Origin: Streptantibioticus rubrisoli
GTDB lineage: Bacteria > Actinomycetota > Actinomycetes > Streptomycetales > Streptomycetaceae
Direction of reading: 5' to 3'
Length of the DNA: 64,000 nt
Assembly (NCBI RefSeq): GCF_024436055.1
Contig: NZ_JANFNH010000003.1
Location: 248,001 to 312,000, forward strand
The notes under the pieces are model-generated. The model saw only the letters and a list, made by a program, of their open reading frames with translations. It was not told where the DNA came from and did not search any database. Position 1 is the first letter of the stretch. The number at the start of each line of letters is the position of its first letter. Positions 1-7,722 of this stretch are shown here, one piece after another. A program made the translations under genes and the position numbers.

Positions 1-1764
1 TTCCGCAACGGCACCTTCAGCAAGACCAGCATGCTGTCGGTGCTCATCGGTATGGGCATGTTCGGCGGGATGCTGATGATCCCGCAGTACCTGCAGATCG
101 TGAAGGGCGCCAGCCCGACCAAGTCCGGCCTGGAAATGCTGCCGTTGATGCTCGGCATGATCATCGCCTCGGTCGTCTCCGGTCAGGTGACCGCCAAGAC
201 CGGGCGCTACAAGATCTTCCCGGTCATCGGCATCCTGCTGATGGTCGCGTCGATGCTGCTGTTCTACCGCGAGGTGCAGTGGGACACCCCGCTGTGGCAG
301 ACCATGGTCTACATGCTCGTCTTCGGCCTCGGCCTGGGCGGCTGCCTGCAGACCCTGGTGCTCGCGGTGCAGAACGCCGTGCCGCCGAAGGACATGGGCG
401 TGGCGACCGCCTCGTCCACCTTCTTCCGGCAGATGGGCGCCACCGCCGGTACCGCGATCTTCCTTTCGGTGCTGTTCAGCAACGTCGGCGGCAAGATCTC
501 CTCGGCGTTCAGGGCCGCCGTGCACACCGACTGGTTCCAGACGGCGCTGCATGACCCGTCGGTGCTGTCCAACCCGGCCAACCGGCCCGTGCTGAGCATG
601 CTCAAGCACCCCGGCGCGGCAGGCGGCTCCTCCGGTGTGCTCAACGACTCGTCGTTCATCCAGAAGCTCGACCCGCGGCTGGCCGAGCCCTTCAAGCAGG
701 GCTTCGCCGACTCCATGCACACCGTCTTCCTGCTGGGTGCCGTGGTGGTCGCGGTGGCGTTCGTGCTGATGCTGTTCATCAAGGAGGTGCCGCTGCGCCA
801 GGTCTCCGGCCTGCAGGCCCGCGCCGCCGAGGCCGCCGGGTCCGACGAGGGCGGCACGCCGCCCGCCGCACCCGCCGCACCGGCCGTGGAGCAGCCGGTG
901 GCCGCGGCCGTGGCCACCGAGCCCGGCACCGGCACCCACCGGCGCGAGGGCGGACCGGCCGAGGCCGCCGAACCGGCCGCCGCCACCGCCGTGTTGGACC
1001 GCACCGGTGTACCGGTACGCGGCCTGGTCACGGACGGCGAGGGCACCCCGGTCCCGCAGGCCGTGGTCACCCTGATCGACGTCGGCGGCCGCCAGCTCGG
1101 CCGTACCACCACCGAGGCCGACGGCCGCTACGAGCTGGACACGCCCGGCAGCGGCACCTATGTGCTCATCGGCTCCGCCGGTGCCCGTCAGCCGCAGGCG
1201 GCCACCGTGGTGGTCGGCGACGCTGCCGTCGACTTCGACCTCACGCTCAGCGGTGCGGCCGGACTGACCGGTGCGGTACGCGCCGCCACGGACGGCGAAC
1301 CGCTGCCGGGCGCGCTGGTGGTGGCCACCGATGTGCGCGGTGAGGTCGTGGCCTCCGGCGCCGCCGGGGTGGAGGGCGACTTCTCGTTCGGCGAACTCGT
1401 TCCGGGCAGCTACACGCTGGCGGTCAGCGCCGAGGGGCACCGCCCGGCCGCGCTGCCCGTCGAGGTCGTCACCGGTACGCCCAACTGGTACGAGGTACGG
1501 CTCTCGCCGGGCGCCCGGATCCGCGGCACGGTGCGCACGCCCGACGGCGCGCCGCTGGACGACGCCAGGGTGACCCTGCTCGACCCGGCCGGAAACGTGG
1601 TCGGCACCTCGACGACCGGGGCCGACGGCGAGTACGGGTTCAGCGATCTGGAGTGCGGCGAGTACACCGTGATCGCCAGCGGATACCCGCCGGTCGCCAC
1701 CCAGGTGCACCTCGACGGCACCGGCCGTGAGGGGTTCGACGTGGACCTGGCCCACGAGCGGTGA
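1..1764 (+). CDS. MFS exporter (DHA2/EmrB-QacA type) with carboxypeptidase-regulatory-like tail, 5' partial
   Basis: The frame is open from base 1, so the N-terminal helices lie outside the window. What remains is about 260 residues of hydrophobic transporter, with the motif GQVTAKTGRYK encoded near base 180 and the last helix near base 740, then about 320 residues of soluble tail. The tail begins with an Ala/Pro/Glu-rich linker and continues as three beta-sandwich repeats of about 80 residues (bases ~1010-1260, 1261-1500, 1510-1760), each with a V-x-G-x-V start and a D-G-x-Y/F-x-F/L segment, as in CarboxypepD_reg domains. DHA2 pumps are 14-helix proton antiporters for small hydrophobic compounds; the substrate here is unknown. 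If the topology is standard, the tail is cytoplasmic. A perfect hairpin follows the stop codon. Confidence 0.88.
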   Translation, partial: FRNGTFSKTSMLSVLIGMGMFGGMLMIPQYLQIVKGASPTKSGLEMLPLMLGMIIASVVSGQVTAKTGRYKIFPVIGILLMVASMLLFYREVQWDTPLWQTMVYMLVFGLGLGGCLQTLVLAVQNAVPPKDMGVATASSTFFRQMGATAGTAIFLSVLFSNVGGKISSAFRAAVHTDWFQTALHDPSVLSNPANRPVLSMLKHPGAAGGSSGVLNDSSFIQKLDPRLAEPFKQGFADSMHTVFLLGAVVVAVAFVLMLFIKEVPLRQVSGLQARAAEAAGSDEGGTPPAAPAAPAVEQPVAAAVATEPGTGTHRREGGPAEAAEPAAATAVLDRTGVPVRGLVTDGEGTPVPQAVVTLIDVGGRQLGRTTTEADGRYELDTPGSGTYVLIGSAGARQPQAATVVVGDAAVDFDLTLSGAAGLTGAVRAATDGEPLPGALVVATDVRGEVVASGAAGVEGDFSFGELVPGSYTLAVSAEGHRPAALPVEVVTGTPNWYEVRLSPGARIRGTVRTPDGAPLDDARVTLLDPAGNVVGTSTTGADGEYGFSDLECGEYTVIASGYPPVATQVHLDGTGREGFDVDLAHER

Positions 1765-1771
1765 CCGTCCG

Positions 1772-1802
1772 GGTGGGGCGGGTCCGGCGGACCCGCCCCA
1801 CC
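1772..1802. terminator. Bidirectional terminator hairpin between convergent genes
   Basis: Perfect 14-bp inverted repeat (GGTGGGGCGGGTCC at 1772-1785, its complement at 1789-1802) with a 3-nt loop. It lies between the stop of the MFS gene (1764) and the stop of the convergent membrane protein gene (1802). There is no U-tract, as is common for Streptomyces terminators. Confidence 0.75.
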
Positions 1803-2173
1803 TACCGGTCGCGGTGCCGGTCGAGCGCCGCGGCCGCGGCTCCGCCGAGCGCGGCGGCCAGCAGTACGGCGAAACCCGTGCGGTCCGTCGACCGCCAGGC
1901 CAGTTCACCCTGGCCGTTGACGATGAAACCGTCGAAGAACAACCAGCAGACCGCCGCCACCGCCACAGCCCGCACCATTCTGGTGGTCTGCGCGGCGATC
2001 CCGGCGGTGAGCAGGGCGAAGACCGTCAGCGAGAACCACGGGTGCCAGTGGCCGCCACCCAACGCGAGAACGGCGGCAGCCAATGCCGCCGAGGCGTAGC
2101 CGACCGGCAGTACGAGATCATCCATCAGTCTGCGTGGCCGAGTACCACGTCGTACCCAGTGCACGGAAGTCAT
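1802..2173 (-). CDS. Small integral membrane protein, unknown function
   Basis: A 123-residue protein with about four hydrophobic segments (residues ~20-45, 48-65, 68-85, 100-115) joined by short loops; the C-terminus is Arg/His-rich. The arrangement resembles the four-helix DUF4118 region of KdpD-type sensors, but there is no kinase part and I do not assign the family. ATG at 2173 was chosen; an internal ATG at 2125 begins a more conventional membrane protein start (MDDLVLPVGYA), so the first 16 residues may not be translated. It stands alone and converges on the MFS gene, sharing its hairpin terminator. Function unknown. Confidence 0.6.
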   Translation of the reverse strand: MTSVHWVRRGTRPRRLMDDLVLPVGYASAALAAAVLALGGGHWHPWFSLTVFALLTAGIAAQTTRMVRAVAVAAVCWLFFDGFIVNGQGELAWRSTDRTGFAVLLAAALGGAAAAALDRHRDR

Positions 2174-2351
2174 GCCCTGAGCCTGGCGCCGCTTCAGGCG
2201 AGCGGTGCGCCCGGGGCCTGGGACGTTAGCGGTACCCGTATCCGGAACGCGCTGATTCTTACGGTCCGTTGACGCCGCACCGGGTATTGATGGATACGCG
2301 GACGGGCGCCGACACGGGGGCCTGGCGCCCGTCCGTCCAGGAGGGGCGCGG

Positions 2352-2972
2352 TCAGGCGGTGAGCTCCCCGCGCACCGTGGCGGTGACGCGTTCGGCGCGC
2401 GCCGCGATGCCGTCCACCTCGGCCGCGACCTCGGTCAGTTCGGCGCGGGCCCGGTCGTCGGTGATGCCCCTCAGGTTGGCCTCGATGTTGACCCGGGCGG
2501 TGGTGGCCGCCGCGCGGGCGGCCTCGACGGCGGCCGCGATGTCGCTGAGCACGCTGCGACTGCCGACCGGCAGCAGCCCCTCGGCCGCGGTCACCAACTG
2601 CTCGGCGACGCCGATGACCTCCGACGGCGGCCAGGCGGCGCCCACGAGGGCGGTGGCGATGGCGGCGGAGCGCGCCGTCTTCGCCTCCTCGGTGTCCTCG
2701 GGCAACCGGTACGCGTCCGCCACGGCCGCGAACGCCGTCGCGTCGTCCCGCGCGAGTTGCAGGGCCGCGGCGCGCAGTTCGTCGGTGGCGGTGATGATCC
2801 GCTCGATGGCCTCCCGGTGTTCCGCGTACTTCGCGCCGGTGGTGTAGCGGGCCACCATGCCCAGCAGCGCCGCCCCCTGCGCCGCGTGCAGCGCGGCCGA
2901 CGCACCGCCGCCGGGGGCGGGTCGCCGTGCGGCCAGTCGCTCCAGGAACCCGTTGATCGTCTCGTCACGCAC
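2352..2972 (-). CDS. Cyclodeaminase/cyclohydrolase family protein
   Basis: 206-residue, mostly helical protein. The N-terminus INGFLERLAARRPAPGGGAS matches the start of the FTCD_C family (formimidoyl-tetrahydrofolate cyclodeaminase and methenyl-tetrahydrofolate cyclohydrolase), with the conserved P-G-G-G-S/A-A turn followed by a long helix (AALHAAQGAALLGMVA). Members convert one-carbon tetrahydrofolate derivatives in the cytosol. The start is a GTG at 2972, preceded by GGAGGA at good spacing. It is monocistronic, divergent from the metallo-hydrolase at 3103. The family assignment is good; the substrate is inferred from the family only. Confidence 0.85.
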   Translation of the reverse strand: MRDETINGFLERLAARRPAPGGGASAALHAAQGAALLGMVARYTTGAKYAEHREAIERIITATDELRAAALQLARDDATAFAAVADAYRLPEDTEEAKTARSAAIATALVGAAWPPSEVIGVAEQLVTAAEGLLPVGSRSVLSDIAAAVEAARAAATTARVNIEANLRGITDDRARAELTEVAAEVDGIAARAERVTATVRGELTA

Positions 2973-3102
2973 GCTCGGTTGTCCTCCGGGCGGTAAGGGA
3001 TGGGAGGGGCCGGGACCCGCGAAGATCCTAATCCGCCGTCGGTCGGCGGCGGCTGACCTCGGCGCCCGCGCCGCGCCGAACGGACCTTCGTAGGATCGCC
3101 GT

Positions 3103-4017
3103 ATGACAGTGACTCACGATCACCGCGGCCCGGGGGCGACCTGGCGGATCGGCGCCATCACCGTGCACCGCGTGGACGAACTCACGCTCACCGGCATGGG
3201 CCGCACGGTGTTCGCCGACCTGCCGCCCGACATCGTGCCGCGAACCCCGTGGCTGGCCCGCGACTACGCCGACGCGTCCGGCGAACTCCTGGGCTCCGTC
3301 CACACGTTCGCGGTGCGGACAGCGGGCCGCAACGTGCTGATCGACACCGGGATCGGCAACGACAAGACGCTGCCCAACCCGGCGTGGAGCGGTCTGGGCA
3401 CCCCGTACCTCGACCGGCTGGCCGCCGCGGGCTTCCCGCCCGACAGCGTCGACCTGGTGGTCAACACCCATCTGCACGGCGACCACATCGGCTGGAACAC
3501 CCGCCTGGAAGGCGGCCGTTGGGTGCCCGCCTTCCGCAACGCCCGCTATCTGACGGCCCGCACCGAGTACGAGTACTGGTACGCCGCCGATCTTCCGCCC
3601 GAGCGGCGGCCGATGTTCACCGAGTCCGTCGACCCGGTACGCGACAGCGGCCTGCTGGACCTGGTCGACGTACCGCCCACCGGCCTGGAGGTCGTCCCCG
3701 GGCTCACCCTGCTACCGGCACCCGGCCACACCCCCGGGCAGGTCGCGGTCCGGCTGGCCAGTGAAGGCCGCACGGCACTGATCACCGCGGACTGCGTGCA
3801 CCACCCCGTACAACTGGCCAGGACCGAGGTGTGCAGCGTCTTCGACGTCGACCCGGCGCAGGCCATGCGCACCCGGCAGCAACTGCTGGCCGACGCCGAG
3901 CGGACCGGCGCGCTGCTACTCGGCACCCACTTCGCACCCCCGACCGGCGGCTACGTGACGCGGGACGGCGACGGTTACCGCCTGGTCGAAGCGGAGGACC
4001 TGCCGACCAACCCGTAA
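3103..4017 (+). CDS. MBL-fold metallo-hydrolase
   Basis: 304 residues with the full metallo-beta-lactamase signature: NTHLHGDH (His123, His125, Asp127, His128), a downstream metal His in LPAPGHTPGQ, the bridging Asp in ITADCVHHP and a final His in LLGTHFAPP. The layout is that of the lactonase/glyoxalase-II-like branch, a two-metal cytosolic hydrolase. The substrate cannot be read from sequence. It has its own ATG at 3103 with no strong Shine-Dalgarno sequence and is divergent from the cyclodeaminase gene. The UvrA-like remnant begins about 40 bp after its stop. Confidence 0.9.
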   Translation: MTVTHDHRGPGATWRIGAITVHRVDELTLTGMGRTVFADLPPDIVPRTPWLARDYADASGELLGSVHTFAVRTAGRNVLIDTGIGNDKTLPNPAWSGLGTPYLDRLAAAGFPPDSVDLVVNTHLHGDHIGWNTRLEGGRWVPAFRNARYLTARTEYEYWYAADLPPERRPMFTESVDPVRDSGLLDLVDVPPTGLEVVPGLTLLPAPGHTPGQVAVRLASEGRTALITADCVHHPVQLARTEVCSVFDVDPAQAMRTRQQLLADAERTGALLLGTHFAPPTGGYVTRDGDGYRLVEAEDLPTNP

Positions 4018-4056
4018 GTCACTGCCAATCCCCCAAGCGGCACCACGGAGACGACC

Positions 4057-4215
4057 ACCGATGACATGGATCTGGTGCGCCGCGCGGACTGGCTGGTCGA
4101 CGTGGGCCCGCACGCGGGGGAGCGGGGCGGGTGGATCCCGCACAGCGGTCCGGCGTCCGCGCTCAGGGACGACGCGGTGGGCAAGGTGCTGATCGGAGTG
4201 GAACACTCCGCGTGA
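4057..4215 (+). pseudogene. Remnant of a UvrA-like (excinuclease ABC subunit A family) C-terminus
   Basis: About 50 codons read DDMDLVRRADWLVDVGP then HAGERGG and a C-terminal SGPASALRDD segment. This matches the tail of UvrA-type ATPases just after the last Walker B/H-loop, where the family has EHDMD-x-V-x-x-ADW-x-x-D-x-GP-x-AG-x-x-GG followed by x-SGP/EGTP. The H-loop His is absent (DDMD instead of EHDMD) and nothing upstream encodes the ATPase core; the metallo-hydrolase gene stops only about 40 bp before. I read it as a deletion scar of a lost uvrA paralogue, not a working gene. Confidence 0.55.
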
Positions 4216-4259
4216 CGGCGGTGTTGCCCCAGTAACGGAATCAGGCGTGAGGAGGCGCG

Positions 4260-4643
4260 ATGCCAGAGCGTGCGCACGGCCACCGGGTTGCGGCGGTGCC
4301 CGGGAACCAGCGTGTCAGGGTGGAGATCAACGGCCGGATCGTGGCGGACAGCAGCCGCCCGGTCCTGGTGTACGAGACCGGCCACAAGGTCCGCTACTAC
4401 CTGCCGCCGCAGGACGTGGACCTCACCCTGTTCGAGCCGACGGAAACCCACACCACCTGCCCGTTCAAGGGCACCGCGTCGTACTGGAGTTACGTGGGCG
4501 GCGGCAGGACGCACCCGGACGTGGTCTGGTCGTACCAGGAGCCGCTGCCGGGCGTCGAGGCGATCAAGGACCATCTGTCGTTCTACGACACGGTGGCGAC
4601 GGTGGCCGTCGATGGGGAGCCGCCCGCCGGGCCCGAGGTGTGA
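4260..4643 (+). CDS. DUF427 domain protein
   Basis: 127 residues, essentially one DUF427 domain. Family hallmarks are the RVEINGRIVADSSRPVLVYE start, the YYLPPQDV segment, HTTCPFKGTASYWSY (conserved CPxKG/A-Y-W) and a V-W-S-Y strand. The fold is a small beta-rich cytosolic domain of unproven biochemical role. The start ATG at 4260 follows a GAGGAGG-like ribosome site (AGGAGGCG, 4250-4257). The gene converges with the DNA polymerase gene, whose stop is only a few bases away (4648). Confidence 0.88.
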   Translation: MPERAHGHRVAAVPGNQRVRVEINGRIVADSSRPVLVYETGHKVRYYLPPQDVDLTLFEPTETHTTCPFKGTASYWSYVGGGRTHPDVVWSYQEPLPGVEAIKDHLSFYDTVATVAVDGEPPAGPEV

Positions 4644-4647
4644 GCGG

Positions 4648-6324
4648 TCACTTGGCGTCCGCGTAGCACTCCACGACGCTGGTCTCCAGCGGGAAGCGCA
4701 CCGGGGTGTCCCCGAACACCAGGCGGCTCGCCTCCCGCGCCGACTCGGCGACCGCCGCCGCGACCGCCTCGGACAGCTCGACCGGGGTGTGCACGATCAC
4801 CTCGTCGTGCTGGAAGAACACCAGCCGGGGCTCGCCGCCCAGTGCGGCGAGCCTGCGGCGCAGCGCGGCCAGTACCGCCAGCGCCCAGTCGGCGGCGGAG
4901 GCCTGGATGGTGAAGTTGCGGGTGAACCGCCCCCAGGCGCGCGCCGCCCGCAAGGTGCCCTCCGCCTCCTCGTCGCCCCCGGGCCACAGGTCCGCCGGTC
5001 GCGGTGAAGTGCGGCCCAACCGGGAGCGGACCACGCCGCCCGCCTCGCCGACCCGCGCCGCCTTCTCGACCAGTGCCATGGCGGCTGGGAAGCGGCGGCG
5101 CAGTACCGCCAGCAGTTGCCCGGCCTCGCCGCTGGTCTGCCCGTACATCGCGGCCAGCAGCCCGATCTTGGCCCGCCCGCGGTCGCCGTCGAACGCGGTG
5201 CGGGCCAGGTCCGCGTACATGTCGCCGCCCGCCGCCGCGGCGCACAGCCCGCGGTCGCCGGACATCGCCGCCAGCACCCTGGGCTCCAACTGCCCGGCGT
5301 CGGCCACCACCAGGCGGTGCCCGGGATCGGCGACCACCGCGGAGCGCAGCAGCCGCGGGATCTGCAACGCGCCACCGCCGCGCGTCGCCCACCGGCCGGA
5401 GACCACCCCGCCGACCACGTACTCCGGGCGGAACCTGCCCTCGCGCACCCACTGCTCGCGCCACGCCCAGCCGTGCGCCGAGTGGATCCGGGACAACTCC
5501 TTGTAGCGCAGCAGGATCGCGGCGGCCGGGTGACCGGCCTCCTTCAGCACATGGTTGCGGGTGGACGGCAGGCTCACCCCGACCCGGGCGAACGCCGAGA
5601 GCACCTGCGCGGGCGAGTCCGGGTTGACCGGGCGGCCGATCGCCTCCTGGAACCGCGCCGCGAGCCGCTCCAGCCGCTCCGGCCGCACCCCGCCCGCCGG
5701 GCGCGGCCCCAGAAGTTCGGTCAGCAGCGCGTCATGGACGGCGGCGCTCCACGGCAGCCCGTCCCTGGCCATCTCCACCGCGGCCAGCGCGCCCGCCGAC
5801 TCCGCCGCGCACAGCAGCCGCACCCGCTCCGGCCGTTCCACCGCCGAGATCCTTCGCCGCTGGTCGGCGTGGACCGCCACCACGGCGGTCAACTGGTCGA
5901 CATCGGGCGGTAGTTGATGGCGGTCGGCGGCGAACAGCGACGGCTGTCCGTCGGCGCCGCCGTCGCGCGGATCGTCCGGCACCGGCAGTCCACGCAGCCG
6001 GGCCCAGGCCCCACCTAGCGAGCGGGGCTGCCCATGGCCGCCCTCGTGGCCGAGCAGCAGGGCCTCGACGAGTTTGAGGTCATGGCAGCGGGCCAGCCGT
6101 ACCGGCATCCGGTCCAGCAGCCGGGGGTACAGATCGTCGGTGGCCGCCCACACCCAGCGCGGTCCGAGCCGCGCCTCCCGCTCGGCGATCGCGGACGCCA
6201 GGTCGGCCACCGGTTCGGCGGCCGAGACGGGGGTCCCGTCCCCGTCCACGGCCTGCAGCCGTCCGCCCGGCCCCACCGGATCGGTGGCCACGGCGATCCA
6301 CTCGGGGTCAGGGTGTTTGGTCAC
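4648..6324 (-). CDS. Family A DNA polymerase, bifunctional 3'-5' exonuclease/polymerase type
   Basis: 558 residues, about 60% of the length of DNA polymerase I; there is no 5' nuclease domain. The N-terminal ~200 residues are an exonuclease-like fold. The polymerase domain has motif A (VVADAGQLEPRVLAAMSGD), motif B in the O-helix (RAKIGLLAAMYG, with an R-x3-K variant) and motif C (FFQHDEVIVH, catalytic HDE). Streptomyces carry this short polymerase in addition to full PolA; roles proposed for such enzymes are in repair, but none can be read here. Motif A lacks the usual DYSQIELR wording (DAGQLEPR) but keeps the metal-binding Asp. An intergenic repeat copy lies just upstream of its start. Confidence 0.88.
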   Translation of the reverse strand: MTKHPDPEWIAVATDPVGPGGRLQAVDGDGTPVSAAEPVADLASAIAEREARLGPRWVWAATDDLYPRLLDRMPVRLARCHDLKLVEALLLGHEGGHGQPRSLGGAWARLRGLPVPDDPRDGGADGQPSLFAADRHQLPPDVDQLTAVVAVHADQRRRISAVERPERVRLLCAAESAGALAAVEMARDGLPWSAAVHDALLTELLGPRPAGGVRPERLERLAARFQEAIGRPVNPDSPAQVLSAFARVGVSLPSTRNHVLKEAGHPAAAILLRYKELSRIHSAHGWAWREQWVREGRFRPEYVVGGVVSGRWATRGGGALQIPRLLRSAVVADPGHRLVVADAGQLEPRVLAAMSGDRGLCAAAAGGDMYADLARTAFDGDRGRAKIGLLAAMYGQTSGEAGQLLAVLRRRFPAAMALVEKAARVGEAGGVVRSRLGRTSPRPADLWPGGDEEAEGTLRAARAWGRFTRNFTIQASAADWALAVLAALRRRLAALGGEPRLVFFQHDEVIVHTPVELSEAVAAAVAESAREASRLVFGDTPVRFPLETSVVECYADAK

Positions 6325-6338
6325 CGGCCGAGCGTAAG

Positions 6339-6440
6339 CGCTCCGCCGGGGTGCGGCGATGTGGCGTCGATCATCTGCGGCGCCGCTGCGGCTGGTCGCG
6401 CAGTTCCTCGCGCCCCTTCAGGGCGCTATCGAACCGCGGT
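6339..6440 (+). repeat. Dispersed repeat family 1, copy A (truncated middle)
   Basis: Shares CGCTCCGCCGGGG, a GCGGCGAT segment, GGCTGGTCGCGC and a CGCGCCCCTTCAGGGCGC hairpin, followed by CGAACCGC, with the copies at 14732-14852 (opposite orientation) and 37398-37525. The middle ~30 bp (CACGCGGCGGAGCCGCAC in the other copies) is missing. It fills the gap between the polymerase gene start and the stop of the DUF4190 gene. Confidence 0.75.
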
Positions 6441-6707
6441 TCAGAAGCCCGGGGTCCAGGCGATGCTCTGGTGGGTGGTGATCAGGGCGACCAGGATGGC
6501 GATGTCGGCGATGCCGAGGAACAGTCCCAGCAGTGCCCGGCCGCGCCGTCGGGTGCCGCGGACCAGGGCGACCGAGGCCAGGATGATGGCGAGCGGTCCG
6601 AAGACGATGTTCAGCACGAAGGTGCCGAGCAGTCCCAGGATGAACGACGCGACGGCCGTGCCGTCGGCGTCCGAACGCCGGGCGGGGGCCGTGGTGACGG
6701 TGGTCAC
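6441..6707 (-). CDS. DUF4190-type small membrane protein
   Basis: 88 residues: a short polar N-terminus (MTTVTTAPARRSDADG), then two hydrophobic helices (residues ~17-45 and ~60-80) separated by a basic loop (RGTRRRGRA). The pattern AVASFILGLLGTFVLN ... GPLAIILASVALVRG is characteristic of DUF4190 proteins, two-helix actinobacterial membrane proteins of unknown role. It lies 29 bp downstream of the tiny membrane protein at 6737-6892 and is probably co-transcribed with it from the operator region at 6937-6970. Function unknown. Confidence 0.75.
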   Translation of the reverse strand: MTTVTTAPARRSDADGTAVASFILGLLGTFVLNIVFGPLAIILASVALVRGTRRRGRALLGLFLGIADIAILVALITTHQSIAWTPGF

Positions 6708-6736
6708 GATGATTCCCTTCGGGACGTGGGAAGTTG

Positions 6737-6892
6737 TCAGTGGTTGCGGGCGCGGGTGAGGCGCTCACGGACGTAGAACACCAGCAGCCAGCCGCCGATC
6801 AGCGCGGCGGCGCCGATGAACACCGGGGCCGGTGCGTAGGCCGCCGCACCGAACAGTGTTCCGAGGGCGATGATGATCAGGGCGAGAGCCAT
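6737..6892 (-). CDS. Tiny two-helix membrane protein
   Basis: 51 residues starting MALALIIIALGTLFGAAAYA: two transmembrane helices and a basic tail (RERLTRARNH). The frame is open further upstream, but ATG at 6892 has a good ribosome site (GGAGAAGG about 7 bases before it), and the longer version would run through the inverted repeat at 6937-6970. Likely the first gene of a two-gene transcript with the DUF4190 gene, divergent from the TetR gene and sharing its control region. Function unknown. Confidence 0.65.
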   Translation of the reverse strand: MALALIIIALGTLFGAAAYAPAPVFIGAAALIGGWLLVFYVRERLTRARNH

Positions 6893-6936
6893 GGTGGGCC
6901 TTCTCCGTATGACGTGGGCTTCGGTGAACCGAACAG

Positions 6937-6970
6937 TCAGTGAACAGTTGGGATGACAGTTGTTCACTGA
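6937..6970. promoter_or_regulatory. Operator-like inverted repeat in the tetR/membrane-gene intergenic region
   Basis: Perfect 10-bp arms TCAGTGAACA (6937-6946) and TGTTCACTGA (6961-6970) separated by 14 bp. Further near-copies of the half-site (GGTGAACCGAACAGT just left, ACTGTTTACT at about 7007-7016) flank it. The position between divergent genes suggests autoregulation by the TetR protein and repression of the membrane genes. Confidence 0.65.
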
Positions 6971-7022
6971 CACCTCCACTCTAGCCTGGCGAAAATCGGC
7001 GAACGACTGTTTACTGGATGAT

Positions 7023-7667
7023 GTGAGTCACATTCTCGGAGACAGGCCCCTGGGCGCCAGACAGGCCCAGAAACTGCGCACCCGGCAGGCGCTGCTGGAC
7101 GCGGGGTTGCGGCTGCTGGAACACCAGAGCCTCAGCAGCCTCGGGCTGCGCGAGCTGACCCGTGAGGTCGGCGTCGCGCCCGCCGGGTTCTACCGGCACT
7201 TCCGCGACATGAGCGACCTCGGCGTCGCACTGGTCGAGGAGTCCTTCGGCTCGCTGCGCGAGATGGTGCGGGCCATCCGCGGCGAGCAGGCCAAGGCCGA
7301 CGAGGTCATAGACGGCACCGTCGAGGTGATCGCCCGCTACGTACGCGAACACCGCCCGCACTTCCGCTTCATCGCCCGCGAGCGCTACGGCGGCGTACAG
7401 CCGGTGCGCGAGGCGATCGCCGACGAACTCCGGCTGTTCGCCGAGGAACTGGCCAGCGACCTCGCCGCGCAGCCGGAGTCCGAGGGCTGGAGCCCGCAGG
7501 ACATCCGGATGCTCGCCGACCTCTACGTCGACCACATGGTGATGATCGCCATCGCCTTCCTGGACGTCTCGCCCGAAGACCCCGGCTCCGAGGAGGAGAT
7601 CGCCAACATCGCCCGCAGGCAGCTGCGGCTGATCCGGCTGGGCCGCAGCCACTGGCTGGACGACTGA
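7023..7667 (+). CDS. TetR family transcriptional regulator
   Basis: 214 residues from GTG 7023. The N-terminal HTH reads RQALLDAGLRLLEHQSLSSL then LRELTREVGVAPAGFYRHFRDM, the helix-turn-helix of TetR proteins, close to the FabR-like branch. The rest is the all-helical ligand and dimer domain. The frame stays open back to a TTG at 6960, but that start would put a TTA codon and part of the inverted-repeat operator inside the coding region, so the GTG is preferred; it lacks a clear Shine-Dalgarno and may be leaderless. Probable targets are itself and the divergent membrane genes. The ligand is unknown; fatty acyl signals are possible from the FabR-like HTH only. Confidence 0.85.
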   Translation: MSHILGDRPLGARQAQKLRTRQALLDAGLRLLEHQSLSSLGLRELTREVGVAPAGFYRHFRDMSDLGVALVEESFGSLREMVRAIRGEQAKADEVIDGTVEVIARYVREHRPHFRFIARERYGGVQPVREAIADELRLFAEELASDLAAQPESEGWSPQDIRMLADLYVDHMVMIAIAFLDVSPEDPGSEEEIANIARRQLRLIRLGRSHWLDD

Positions 7668-7722
7668 GACCCGGCGGCGCCGAGCGACCCCCCAAGGCGA
7701 GCCGCGGACGTGGCCCCCTCGG

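Noticed and set aside
6960-7022. Extended TetR N-terminus from TTG 6960
   Set aside because: It would include part of the operator arms and a TTA codon and lacks TetR-like sequence.
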